DNA from: Neisseria sp.
GTDB lineage: Bacteria > Pseudomonadota > Gammaproteobacteria > Burkholderiales > Neisseriaceae
Assembly: GCA_030538415.1 (NCBI GenBank)
Contig: JAUNTY010000024.1
Location: 1-40,121, forward strand
DNA: 40,121 bases
Direction: 5' to 3'
The notes under the pieces were generated by a model, which was not told the DNA's origin, made no database searches, and worked only from the letters and a program-made list of their open reading frames with translations. Positions 1 to 8,335 of this stretch are shown in pieces (position 1 is the stretch's first letter; every line of letters begins with the position of its first letter). The position numbers were made by a program, and so were the translations under genes.

Positions 1-17
1 GCTATACAGGATAAGGC

Positions 18-42
18 TTTTGGGTGTTTTTAGCACCCAAAA
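18..42. terminator. Small hairpin at window edge
   Basis: Two 9-base arms (TTTTGGGTG at 18-26 and CACCCAAAA at 34-42) are perfect complements around a 7-base loop. It could be a terminator for a gene lying outside the window to the left. There is no clear T-run beyond the stem, so the role is inferred. Confidence 0.35.
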
Positions 43-147
43 TGTCCCTTACGCCAATTTTCAGACGGCCTCGGATTGTCGGGCATGGCTGTCCGGCTTA
101 CGGCGGCTTCGGCTTGCCGCCTTGCCATTATGAACGGGTATAAAAAT

Positions 148-177
148 CAGGCCGTCTGAAAGGTTTCAGACGGCCTG
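148..177 (-). terminator. DUS inverted pair, terminator of pilC
   Basis: Two DUS copies in inverted orientation form 14-bp perfect arms with a 2-base loop. It lies 14 bases past the pilC stop codon on the minus strand. A further single DUS lies at about 57-70. Paired DUS hairpins downstream of genes commonly act as terminators in Neisseria. Confidence 0.75.
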
Positions 178-191
178 CAGATATATGTCAA

Positions 192-3100
192 TCAGAAAAT
201 TTCGCGCCATGAAATCCGGCGGATGGCGAGATTGGTCGGGCAATGCAATTCCATCAGCGAAGCGCCTGTCTGGCTGCTGCCCACGCCTATCTGGATGGCA
301 TCATTCCGGCAGCCCGAATCGATTTCGGGATTGCTGTTGAGGCGGAACGAGCGGCCTGAGCGCGAGCCGCCGAAAATGGTCTGGTCATAAGTGTTGTTGC
401 CTGCCAGTTTGGGCGACGACAGACTGCCGGGGTAATACAGGCCAATCCAGTCCTGGTTTTCCTTGTCAAAACGCAAGCCGGGGGCGCGGCCGCCGGTTTC
501 GGCGTTGACGGCTATCATGAAACCGGATGTGCTGGTGGCAGACGGTGCGGTGCAGCTGGGTACGTTGCTGGTTTCGCCCGGTTTGAAAATGCGGGTGGTA
601 AATACCACCGAGCCGCCGCGCCGTCGGGTGCCGCCCACTTCCGACATGGTGACCACGCGCTCGCCTTCCTGCGCGCCGTTATTGGTCAGATTCATATACC
701 AGCCTTTGTATAGCTGATGATTGAATGTGGTCTGGCCGGTCAGAGTGCGTCTGGCATCGTCGCCGCTGCCTGTTTGCTGGTAGGTTTGCTCCAGCAGGCT
801 CGGGCTGTCGGGCGTCAACGGGTAAAGCGGATTGTTGACTGCCAAGTCATTGCGCACAGCGGGGTCGTCGTCCAGCGGATCCTGAATGCCGTAGAAGCGT
901 TGCAGCGAGGTATCGGTCAGGTCGCCGCTGTAAAGCTCGCTGCCGGTGCCGAACAACACGGTCACGCGCTTGCTGGTGGTGCTGCGGTACACATTGGGCT
1001 GGGCGGTAATCGGTTGGCTGCTGTTGCCCTTGAAGATGATTTCCGCATTCCATTGGCTTTGCTCGGCGCGGAAATCAAAGCGGTATACGTTGCCGTTTTG
1101 GTCGCCCGCATAGGCCACGTCCCAGAGGCCGTCGCCGTCGATATCCAGACCGGTGGGCGAGGTCAGCCCTTTGGGGGTGTTGGTGGCGATATTGTCTGCC
1201 AGCCCGGCCACGCTGATTTGGCGCAGCAGCGCGCCTTGCTGCGTGCTGGCGGTGGGATTCAGGAACCGGCCGTTGGCGTCGGCACCGGCATTCACGCCGA
1301 GGCTGTCGAGCACGAATACCGACGGCGCGGGATATTGGCCGTTGTTGTCGGGCGCGGGGTCGAAGCCGCTGCCCAATACCGTGGCATAGCGCAAATCGGC
1401 GCGATATTGGGCGGCTTTGGCGGCGGTGCTGCCGTCCAAGGCGATGCGGCCGTTAAACGGCTCGCCGAAGGTGTGGCCGATGATGCCGTCGACGCCGTTT
1501 TTCGCCGCGCCGATTTGGCCGGAAGAAGTGTCCCACAGCGGTACGTTGGCCACCCAATTGCTGCCGTCAAGGCCGACCGGGTTGTTGTTGCTGTCCACGC
1601 CGCCGATATTCAGCGCATAGGCCGCCCTGCCGCCTTCGCCCAGCGTGCCGGTGAGGAAAATGCGGCTGCGGTTGTCGGAGGCGAATGTTTCATGCCAGCT
1701 GATGGGGCCGTTGACCAGATTCTGATGCGCTTCCGGATTTTGCGCGCCATAGCCTTCGGCAGCCGTCAGCTGCAGGCGCTCGTTGATGGTTTTGCCTTCC
1801 TGATTTTTCGCCAAACCGGGAATATATTGGAACACGTCGGTGTAGGCATTGTCGGCCGCGCCGGTTTTGCGGTAGATATGCGCCATGCCGTCATTGGCAC
1901 CGACGGCGAGAAATTCCTGATTGGACGCGCCATAGGTGTAGCCGCTCTTGTCCGCCAGCCCCATCGCCGTCAGGCTGCTGCCGAGCACGTCGCCCAGATA
2001 GCGGTCGACATCCGGCTCGCGCACGCGGTAGCCGGTGCTGCCCTCCGCGCCACGGCGGGTCAGCCACTGCACCAGGTTTTGCCATTGGGCGGGATTGCTT
2101 GAGCCGAGCGCAAACGTGGTGTTGCTGAGGGCGGTATTGCTGTTGGCCAACGCCTGCGCGCCGCTGTCGGTGCTGATAACGGCCGTCGAACCTGCGGGAT
2201 TGTAGGTGGCGAGGCTGTAGCTGGTGCCGACCACATTGTTTTCTACGTTATAAAAACGCAGCTGGCTCGACCAGTTGGCCGTGTTTAGTGAAACGGTTTG
2301 GGCGGCGGCGATTTGGCCGTTGCTGTTGTTGACGGCGGTGGGGGCAACGGCTGAGAAATCCGCCGCGCCCAAAGAAGGTATTGATTGGAAAATATTTTTC
2401 AGCGCGTCTTGCAGCTGGGTGGCCGAAGTGGCGGTGAAATACGAGCCGCCGCCTGCTGTGGCCGCATGCGAGAGCATGGGAATATTCTCACCGAAGCCGA
2501 TGGTGTAGGTTTGGATGGTCTGGTTTGGGAATTTTTCGTCATCAAACGACTGCCCTTCTTTATCCTCCCCGCCCTGCATCATGTCCTGATTGTTGGCGAT
2601 GCCTGCAAAATGGGAGAGCCCCAGTTCGTTATACATGGTGCAGGTGTTGTTGATTGTGCATGAGTATACGGTAGAGCCATTCAATGTTTGTTGCGCACGT
2701 GATGAATCGGCAAGTGCCAGATTGGTGCGGGCATGGCCAAACGGCCCGGCCTCGTCATAGGCCGCGCCCAACGGTCGGGTCGGATTGGGAACGTAAAATG
2801 TCCAGTTGGGATAAGTATTGGAATAGGTGGCGCTATAAGTTCGCTCCAGATTGATTCTGTTAGCGGTAGTGATGATATTCCACGGACTGGTTTGCGGCTG
2901 GCCGTCTGAAATGAAAACAATGGCATTTTTCTGGCAGCGGTATTCAATCGGGCTGGTGTATGTAATCGCCCGATTGGCGCCGCCCGCATCCGGATAAGCA
3001 CCGCTCATGCCGCGAAAATAGCGGGTCAGTTCGTAATAGGCCGATGTGGTCGGTGTGCCGCCGGAGAATACCAGGCCGTCGATAGCGCGATCCAAATTGC

Positions 3101-3503
3101 CTTTGTGGGCAGTGGTAATACCGTCCTTATCCGCCACATCATCAATAGGTACACGGATATTGGCACCGTAAATGTAAGGATATGAATGCCCCGATGTTTG
3201 GTTGTCGTTGAATGTGGCCAAGCCGAAGCGCAGATTGGGATTGTCGGCAATCACCTGCTTGGCTGCGTTTTTTGCCGCCACTTGGCGGATTTCGCTGGAA
3301 TTGCTGCTGATGGGATCGCGCATACTGCCCGAAGTATCGATAAACAGCAATACGTTGGTTTTAACCGAGCTCTGCCCGCCGGTCAGCGCCAGCGGCACAT
3401 TCGGATAAGTGGCTGCCCATGCTGCAGGTGCGGCCAGCAGCATGCCGAGCATGGCGCAAATCGGTTTGGGCATAAATTTGGGAGCGGTGGTTTTCAGTTT
3501 CAT
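192..3503 (-). CDS. pilC: PilC/PilY1-family type IV pilus tip adhesin
   Basis: A PilC/PilY1-family protein of 1103 residues, secreted to the outer surface, where family members sit at the tip of the type IV pilus, control retraction and mediate adhesion. The ATG at 3503 is preferred over an in-frame TTG 30 bases upstream because it starts a clean signal peptide (about residues 1-30, ending APAAWA). A von Willebrand A domain follows, with a MIDAS motif DTSGSM at about residue 56. The C-terminal half is the PilC beta-propeller with a calcium-loop motif DIDGDGLWD at about residue 785. The C-terminus RRISWREIF is typical of the family. No poly-G tract is seen in the signal-peptide region, unlike the phase-variable meningococcal and gonococcal pilC genes. 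It is transcribed alone, behind the speA terminator. Confidence 0.93.
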   Translation of the reverse strand: MKLKTTAPKFMPKPICAMLGMLLAAPAAWAATYPNVPLALTGGQSSVKTNVLLFIDTSGSMRDPISSNSSEIRQVAAKNAAKQVIADNPNLRFGLATFNDNQTSGHSYPYIYGANIRVPIDDVADKDGITTAHKGNLDRAIDGLVFSGGTPTTSAYYELTRYFRGMSGAYPDAGGANRAITYTSPIEYRCQKNAIVFISDGQPQTSPWNIITTANRINLERTYSATYSNTYPNWTFYVPNPTRPLGAAYDEAGPFGHARTNLALADSSRAQQTLNGSTVYSCTINNTCTMYNELGLSHFAGIANNQDMMQGGEDKEGQSFDDEKFPNQTIQTYTIGFGENIPMLSHAATAGGGSYFTATSATQLQDALKNIFQSIPSLGAADFSAVAPTAVNNSNGQIAAAQTVSLNTANWSSQLRFYNVENNVVGTSYSLATYNPAGSTAVISTDSGAQALANSNTALSNTTFALGSSNPAQWQNLVQWLTRRGAEGSTGYRVREPDVDRYLGDVLGSSLTAMGLADKSGYTYGASNQEFLAVGANDGMAHIYRKTGAADNAYTDVFQYIPGLAKNQEGKTINERLQLTAAEGYGAQNPEAHQNLVNGPISWHETFASDNRSRIFLTGTLGEGGRAAYALNIGGVDSNNNPVGLDGSNWVANVPLWDTSSGQIGAAKNGVDGIIGHTFGEPFNGRIALDGSTAAKAAQYRADLRYATVLGSGFDPAPDNNGQYPAPSVFVLDSLGVNAGADANGRFLNPTASTQQGALLRQISVAGLADNIATNTPKGLTSPTGLDIDGDGLWDVAYAGDQNGNVYRFDFRAEQSQWNAEIIFKGNSSQPITAQPNVYRSTTSKRVTVLFGTGSELYSGDLTDTSLQRFYGIQDPLDDDPAVRNDLAVNNPLYPLTPDSPSLLEQTYQQTGSGDDARRTLTGQTTFNHQLYKGWYMNLTNNGAQEGERVVTMSEVGGTRRRGGSVVFTTRIFKPGETSNVPSCTAPSATSTSGFMIAVNAETGGRAPGLRFDKENQDWIGLYYPGSLSSPKLAGNNTYDQTIFGGSRSGRSFRLNSNPEIDSGCRNDAIQIGVGSSQTGASLMELHCPTNLAIRRISWREIF

Positions 3504-3676
3504 AAGCCGTCTGCCTGTTATGTGTTGGTTCAACTAAGCGCGGCTTGTTGCCGCTGATTTATTATTCGGATTCGGATTCATTGCGTATTATGCCATTTGT
3601 TGCGGCAATCGGATAATGTCGTTTACATTTTCGGGCGGCAATGGGGATGAATGTGTTGTAATTACCCGCCAAATTA

Positions 3677-3713
3677 CCTCAGGCCGTCTGAAACGGTTTC
3701 AGACGGCCTGAGG
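3677..3713 (-). terminator. DUS inverted pair, terminator of speA
   Basis: The arms are 18 bp (CCTCAGGCCGTCTGAAAC and its complement) with a 1-base loop. It lies downstream of speA and upstream of pilC on the minus strand. Confidence 0.7.
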
Positions 3714-3764
3714 CGTTTGTCGATGTGGGTCGGGCAATCTGCGGAAAGGTTACCGGCGCGGTGG

Positions 3765-3836
3765 TGTAGTCGGAGAAATGAGATTCTGATACAAGGCGAG
3801 CCAACGCCGTAGCAGAAACTCATTTCTTCGACTATA
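3765..3836 (-). repeat. Correia-like element, short form
   Basis: A 72-bp element bounded by near-perfect inverted arms of the type TATAGTCGAAGAAATGAG. It carries only the outer part of the Correia core (TACGGCGTTGGCTCGCCTTGT), and the inner CCGTACTATCTGTACTGTC segment is missing. It directly abuts the speA stop codon, so it would be transcribed as the start of the speA 3' untranslated region. Confidence 0.75.
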
Positions 3837-5738
3837 TCAGCCGTTGTCTTCCAGGCTCAGATACGAGCTTTGTTTGAGGCCGCGGCAGAATTCGGCGAAG
3901 TATTGGTTGTGTTCTGTTTTGCCGAGCTTCGCCCAGCGGGATTTTTCTTCAAACTTGTTCAATACTTCTTCCGGCGAGAGGTGCACGTAGCGCAGCATGT
4001 CTTCGATGGTGTCGTGTTCTTCCATGCCGCCGAATTCCACTTTGCCGTCGTCGCGCACGTAGACGTTGACGGAATCGGTGTCGCCGAAGAGGTTGTGCAT
4101 GTCGCCGAGGATTTCCTGATAGGCGCCGACCATAAACACGCCCAGGAGGTAGGGTTCGCCTTCGTTGGGGGCGTGTATCGGCATGCTGGATTCGATGCTT
4201 TGCTGGTCGACATATTGGCTGACCTTGCCGTCGGAGTCGCAGGTGAGATCCTGCAACACGGCGCGGCGGGTCGGTTTTTCGTCAAGGCGGTGGATGGGCA
4301 TGATCGGCAGCACCTGGCCGATGGCCCAGGTGTCGGGCAGGCTTTGGAAAACGGAGAAGTTGCAGAAATATTTGTCGGCCAGCCTGTCGGTCAGGTCGTC
4401 AAACACCTGCCGCTGCGAGCGCTGGCCTGCCTGCAGCTGGCTTTTCAGACGGCGGCACAACACGGCGTGCAGCTGCTCGGCCAGCGCTTTTTCGCGCAGC
4501 GATACTTTGCCTTCGAGGTAGAGGCCGATGACTTCGGTGAGGTAGTGGCCGATGCGGTAATAGGTTTCGGTGACCATTTCGCTGTCGTCGGCGTCTTGCA
4601 GGCGGGTAATCAGCTTTTTGGTGGCAAACGATAATTCGGCTTCGTCGGCGATGTCGGGCATCTGCTCGGGCAGGCGCTCGACGTCGGTGACGTTCATCAC
4701 CAATACGGCGTGGTGCGCGGTCATGGCGCGGCCGGATTCGGAGAAGATATTGGGATGCGGCACGTTGTTTTCGTTGCAATATTCGGCCAGCATCGACACG
4801 ATTACGTGTGAGTATTCGCCGATGTCGTAATTGATGGAGCTGGCATTGCGCGAGTGGGTGCCGTCGTAGTCGACGCCCAAACCGCCGCCGACGTCGACAT
4901 ATTCTATCGGTAATCCCAAATCGCGCAGCTCGGCAAAATAGCGCACGGCTTCTTTAAAGCCCATGCGGTAGTCGGAAATATTGGAAATTTGCGAGCCCAT
5001 GTGGAAATGCATCAGCTTGACCGTGTCGGCGAGGCCGGCGGCGGTGAGCTTTTCGGCGGCGGAAATCAGCTGCGCGGCAGAGAGGCCGAATTTGCCCTTG
5101 TCGCCGCCGGTGTCCGCCCATTTGCTTGATGCCAGCGAGGAGAGGCGCACGCGCAGGCCGATGTTGGCCTTGACGCCGAGGTTGCGCGATTCTTCAATCA
5201 CGAGGTCGACTTCGGATTCTTTTTCGATGACGATAAACACCTGATGGCCGAGCCGCTGCCCCATCAGCGCGAGGCGGATGAAATCGCGGTCTTTGTAGCC
5301 GTTGCAGACGATGGTGCCGCCTTTGGGGGCAAACGCCAATACAATCATCAATTCGGGCTTGGAGCCTGCTTCGAGGCCGATGGATACTTCGTCGTTTTTC
5401 GGCACGATGATGTTTTTCACCACCGATTCCTGCTGGTTGACCTTGATGGGGTAAATGGCGGTATAGCGCCCCTGGTAGTCGTTTTTGCGGATGGAGCGGT
5501 TGAACGCGGCGCACAATCTGGCCACGCGGTCTTGCAGGATATCGGGAAAGCGGAACAGCATCGGCAAATCCTGCCCGCGCTCGTTGAGCTGCGCCACCAG
5601 CTCATACAGGTCTACCTGCATGTCGCTGCTGTCGTTCGGCTTCACCACCACACGCCCTTTTTCGCTGACCGAAAAATAGCGGTCGCCCCAATGGCGGATA
5701 CCATACAAACCTGCGCTGTCGGCAGCTGTCCACGTCAT
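3837..5738 (-). CDS. speA: Biosynthetic arginine decarboxylase
   Basis: A PLP-dependent enzyme converting arginine to agmatine and CO2, the first step of the agmatine route to putrescine. The ATG at 5738 gives 633 residues, close to the family's usual 630-660. It has a good AAGGA Shine-Dalgarno about 8 bases upstream, so the longer reading to 5819 is not supported. The PLP lysine is in YPIKVNQQ (Lys99). Further family signatures are [20 protein letters not shown] (phosphate-binding glycine loop) and SESGRA. The C-terminal part carries the extra helical region that separates SpeA from the shorter diaminopimelate and ornithine decarboxylases. It is monocistronic here. Confidence 0.96.
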   Translation of the reverse strand: MTWTAADSAGLYGIRHWGDRYFSVSEKGRVVVKPNDSSDMQVDLYELVAQLNERGQDLPMLFRFPDILQDRVARLCAAFNRSIRKNDYQGRYTAIYPIKVNQQESVVKNIIVPKNDEVSIGLEAGSKPELMIVLAFAPKGGTIVCNGYKDRDFIRLALMGQRLGHQVFIVIEKESEVDLVIEESRNLGVKANIGLRVRLSSLASSKWADTGGDKGKFGLSAAQLISAAEKLTAAGLADTVKLMHFHMGSQISNISDYRMGFKEAVRYFAELRDLGLPIEYVDVGGGLGVDYDGTHSRNASSINYDIGEYSHVIVSMLAEYCNENNVPHPNIFSESGRAMTAHHAVLVMNVTDVERLPEQMPDIADEAELSFATKKLITRLQDADDSEMVTETYYRIGHYLTEVIGLYLEGKVSLREKALAEQLHAVLCRRLKSQLQAGQRSQRQVFDDLTDRLADKYFCNFSVFQSLPDTWAIGQVLPIMPIHRLDEKPTRRAVLQDLTCDSDGKVSQYVDQQSIESSMPIHAPNEGEPYLLGVFMVGAYQEILGDMHNLFGDTDSVNVYVRDDGKVEFGGMEEHDTIEDMLRYVHLSPEEVLNKFEEKSRWAKLGKTEHNQYFAEFCRGLKQSSYLSLEDNG

Positions 5739-6048
5739 CTGTCTGTCCTTTTTCCAAGCGGATATCCAACGGGAAATCCGGCCTGCTATCATATAGCCAA
5801 ACCCGCGCGGAAACAACATCCCGTTGCATGCATCGCGGCATGCGGGCTGCGTGGCCGGAAGGTTTCAGACGGCCTGCGGCGGAATGTGTATGGTCATGGG
5901 GCGGCCTGATTTTTGGCAGGCAAACACGAGCAAGGCCGTCTGAAAAACCACACCTAGGGTTTTCTTTTGCGTTTTCAGGCATCTGTTCATGCAACTGTAA
6001 CCGAAGCAGGTTCATAATGGGCGGGCACAGTCAAACAGGAGCGCCACC
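5739..6048. other. Divergent intergenic region with two DUS
   Basis: About 310 bases between the divergent speA and PAP2 genes. It holds two single DUS copies, at about 5864 (minus orientation) and 5936 (plus orientation), too far apart for a tight hairpin. Promoters for both genes must lie here, but no pair of hexamers stood out. Confidence 0.5.
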
Positions 6049-6579
6049 ATGAAGCTGCATCCGCTCGCCGCCTTCAGCGGCACCGATACCCGCCTGTTGT
6101 TCTGGTTCAACCGCCACAGCCGCAAACGCCTGATCGGCATCACCAGCCGCCAGGTTTCGCGTTTGGGCGACGGCTATTTATATGCGCTCGTCGGTTTGGC
6201 ATTGTGGTTGTTGGAAACGGCGCAGGGGGCGCTGTTTTTTTATAGCGGCCTTGCCGCTTATGCGCTGGAGCTGCCGCTGTATCTCGTGCTCAAAAACAGC
6301 ATCCGCCGCAGCCGCCCCTGCCACGGCGTGCGCGATATTTGTGCGCTTATCGAGCCTTCCGACAAATTCAGCTTTCCTTCCGGCCACACCGCTGCTGCGT
6401 TTGTATTTGCCACGCTGGTGGCGGCGTTTTATCCGCTGTTGGCGCCGTTTGCCTATACGTTGGCGGCTTTAATCGGACTTTCGCGCGTGATGTTGGGCGT
6501 GCATTATCCGTCGGACATTGCCGCCGGTGCGCTTCTGGGTGTGGCATGTTGCGAAGCCGCTTTATATCTGCTGGGGTGA
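6049..6579 (+). CDS. PAP2-family membrane phosphatase
   Basis: A 176-residue integral membrane protein of the type 2 phosphatidic acid phosphatase superfamily. All three catalytic motifs are visible: C1 as KNSIRRSRP (about residue 81), C2 as FPSGHTAA (about 108) and C3 as SRVMLGVHYPSD (about 145, with the catalytic His and Asp). Several hydrophobic segments surround them. The substrate cannot be read from the sequence; family members remove phosphate from phosphatidic acid, phosphatidylglycerol phosphate or undecaprenyl pyrophosphate. The start follows a clear CAGGAG Shine-Dalgarno. The next gene begins 5 bases after the stop, so the two are probably an operon, which hints at lipid-carrier or envelope glycan metabolism. 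Confidence 0.9.
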   Translation: MKLHPLAAFSGTDTRLLFWFNRHSRKRLIGITSRQVSRLGDGYLYALVGLALWLLETAQGALFFYSGLAAYALELPLYLVLKNSIRRSRPCHGVRDICALIEPSDKFSFPSGHTAAAFVFATLVAAFYPLLAPFAYTLAALIGLSRVMLGVHYPSDIAAGALLGVACCEAALYLLG

Positions 6580-6583
6580 AACC

Positions 6584-7633
6584 ATGCGAATTCTCTACGG
6601 CGTGCAGGGCACCGGCAACGGCCACATCACCCGCGCCCGCACCATGCTGCCTGCGCTGCGTGCGGCGGGTATTGATGTGGATTTCGTGTTTAGCGGCAGG
6701 CCGTCTGAACGCTATTTCGACATGGAAAGCTTCGGCCGCTACCGCGCTTTTGCCGGGCTGACCTACCATATGCACAAAGGCCGCGTGCGCTGGCCGCAAA
6801 CGCTCAGAAACGTGCAGGCGGGCAGGCTGGTTCGCGATGTGCGCGAATTGAACCTGAAAGGTTATGACTGCGTGCTCACCGATTTCGAGCCGGTCAGCGC
6901 GTGGGCGGCGAAGCTGCAGGGTGTGCCCGCGGTCGGGCTGGCGCACCAGTATGCCCTGCGCTATCCGATTCCGGGTGTGAAACCGTGGCTGAAATACGGC
7001 GTGAGCGCGTTTGCACCTGCCGACAAATATCTGGGGGTGCACTGGCAGCCGTTCGGCCATCCGGTGTTGCCGCCGCTGATTCAAACCGCGGCCGATGCGG
7101 CCGTCGGCGACGACGGTTTTATTCTGGTGTATCTGCCGTTTGAAAATTTCACTTTTGTCTGCCGCTGGTTGAAAACCATCACCGGCTGCCGCTTCCGCAT
7201 CTACACCGACACGCCGCGCGCGTTTTCAGACGGCCATATTGACGTGCGGCCGCTTTCCCGCGAAATGTTTCCGCAAGATTTGGCGCGTTGCAGCGGCGTG
7301 GTCTGCAACGCCGGGTTCGGCCTCTGCAGCGAGGTGATGGCGCTGGGCAAAAAAATGTTGGTGCGGCCGCTGCAAAACCATGTCGAGCAGCAGTCAAACG
7401 CGCTGATTCTGCAGCAAAGCGGCAGGGCAACCATCATGCGGCAGTTTGATGCGGCCATCTTGCAGGGCTGGCTGGCCGCGCCCGCGCCCGGCAAAATCTG
7501 TTTTCCCGCCGTGGCGCCCGCCGTGGCCGCATGGCTCGCCAACGGCTGCGTTGCAGACACGCAGGATTTGGCGGATTCGGTGTGGCAGAGCCGCATCGAA
7601 GTGCCCGCCGATGGCGCACGCGTGGCGGGGTGA
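6584..7633 (+). CDS. MJ1255/VC2487-family glycosyltransferase
   Basis: A 349-residue protein. The ATG at 6584 opens with MRILYGVQGTGNGHITRA, a glycine-rich nucleotide-sugar-binding N-terminus as in GT-B enzymes related to MurG. The C-terminal half contains FPQDLARCSGVVCNAGFGLCSE and a conserved QQSNAL segment, the MurG-like donor-binding region. This matches the uncharacterised MJ1255/VC2487 glycosyltransferase group. The longer reading from 6518 overlaps the upstream gene and adds no family sequence. It lies 5 bases after the PAP2 gene, probably co-transcribed. Acceptor and sugar are unknown. Two DUS lie inside the gene, encoding GRPSER and FSDGH. Confidence 0.85.
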   Translation: MRILYGVQGTGNGHITRARTMLPALRAAGIDVDFVFSGRPSERYFDMESFGRYRAFAGLTYHMHKGRVRWPQTLRNVQAGRLVRDVRELNLKGYDCVLTDFEPVSAWAAKLQGVPAVGLAHQYALRYPIPGVKPWLKYGVSAFAPADKYLGVHWQPFGHPVLPPLIQTAADAAVGDDGFILVYLPFENFTFVCRWLKTITGCRFRIYTDTPRAFSDGHIDVRPLSREMFPQDLARCSGVVCNAGFGLCSEVMALGKKMLVRPLQNHVEQQSNALILQQSGRATIMRQFDAAILQGWLAAPAPGKICFPAVAPAVAAWLANGCVADTQDLADSVWQSRIEVPADGARVAG

Positions 7634-7654
7634 GTATTCGCGATAATCATGTTG

Positions 7655-7684
7655 AGGCCGTCTGAAAACTTTTTCAGACGGCCT
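7655..7684 (+). terminator. DUS inverted pair after glycosyltransferase
   Basis: Perfect 14-bp arms with a 2-base loop, 22 bases after the stop codon. It directly abuts a MITE end, GAGACC, at 7685. Confidence 0.75.
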
Positions 7685-7740
7685 GAGACCTTTACAAAAT
7701 ACCTTTTGCGATGCAGCAAAAGGTATTTTGCAAAGGTCTC
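7685..7740. repeat. 56-bp palindrome with IS5-type ends
   Basis: It starts GAGACCTTTACAAAATACC and ends with the near-complement GGTATTTTGCAAAGGTCTC, around a short centre, so it is essentially two inverted ends without an interior. The same outer sequence bounds the larger repeats at 7919, 18302, 24895 and 28163. From memory, GAGACCTTTGCAAAATTCC is the terminus of neisserial IS1106/IS1655-type IS5-family elements, so this may be a minimal non-autonomous derivative. Confidence 0.65.
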
Positions 7741-7757
7741 GGCCTTATCAGTAGGTA

Positions 7758-7774
7758 GTGTGGGCTCAGCCCAC
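7758..7774. repeat. Small GC-rich palindrome
   Basis: GTGGGCTCAGCCCAC forms a short hairpin. A similar one (GCGGGCGAAGCCCGT) lies near 18535. Both sit between a MITE end and a Correia-like element. The role is unknown. Confidence 0.4.
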
Positions 7775-7791
7775 GTTTTTGATTAAACCTC

Positions 7792-7897
7792 TATAGTGGA
7801 AAAACTTAATTCCTACTACGGCGTTGCTGCGCCTAGCCGTACTAGCTGTACTGTCTGCGGCTTGCTGCCTTGTATTAGAGTAAGTTTTCCCACTATA
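7792..7897 (+). repeat. Correia-like element, full length
   Basis: A 106-bp element with arms TATAGTGGAAAAACTTA and TAAGTTTTCCCACTATA around the Correia core (TACGGCGTTG, then CCGTACTAGCTGTACTGTC, then GCGGCTTGCTGCCTTGT). This arm type starts TATAGTGG like the canonical Correia element but continues differently. Confidence 0.8.
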
Positions 7898-7918
7898 TAT
7901 CGAGACCTCGGACGGCCT

Positions 7919-8235
7919 GAGACCTTACAAAATGACCCCGCTCGTCGCACCCGCGCAGGCGGGTGCCCAGTCTGAAGCAGCGCTTCAGCTCGAACTAGCC
8001 AGCTCTGGAAATTTATATAGTGAAAAAACTTAATATCTGCTACGGCGTTGCTGCACCTTGCCGTACTATCTGTACTGTCTGCGGCTTGCTGCCTTGTCTC
8101 AATCTAACGAAACGACTATACAACGTTTTGATTCATATTGGATTTTTAGAATCAGAAAATAGGTAGACAAGCAAAGCTGCGCTTTGCACTGGGCACCCGC
8201 CTGCGCGGGTGCGACGAACAGGGGAATTTTGCAAA
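7919..8235. mobile_element. MITE-like palindromic repeat with nested insertion
   Basis: The left end is GAGACCTTACAAAAT; the right end is an eroded AATTTTGCAAA. Inside are inverted blocks of the type CGCACCCGCGCAGGCGGGTG, each followed by a small hairpin (CTGAAG...CTTCAG on the left, AAAGC...GCTTT on the right). Compared with the uninterrupted copy at 28163-28376, it is split by a Correia-like element at 8016-8120. No protein-coding content. Confidence 0.7.
8016..8120 (+). repeat. Correia-like element with mismatched arms, nested in MITE
   Basis: A 105-bp element with the standard core. The left arm TATAGTGAAAAAACTTAATA resembles the element at 7792. The right arm TCTAACGAAACGACTATA resembles the element at 24913. 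The two arms therefore do not pair well beyond TATAGT, unlike the other copies. It interrupts the MITE-like repeat at a TA-rich site. Confidence 0.75.
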
Positions 8236-8270
8236 AATCCCCGTTTGTTCGGCATTTTGAAAGCCCAAAG

Positions 8271-8304
8271 AAAAAAGGCCGTCTGAAAACAGATTCAGAC
8301 GGCC
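8271..8304 (-). terminator. DUS inverted pair with T-run, terminator of DAHP synthase
   Basis: 11-bp arms (8277-8287 and 8294-8304). On the minus strand the hairpin is followed by six T residues, the classic Rho-independent form. Confidence 0.8.
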
Positions 8305-8335
8305 GTTAAGGTTTAATACCAGCTTGAGTCGTTTT

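Noticed and set aside
717-2102. 461-residue plus-strand open frame opposite pilC
   Set aside because: It is a shadow of the GC-rich pilC gene in the opposite strand, with no family motifs or ribosome site.
7685-8304. Possible CRISPR array from the many repeats
   Set aside because: The repeats are palindromic MITE, Correia-like and DUS elements of different types, with no regular unit-spacer pattern and no cas genes.
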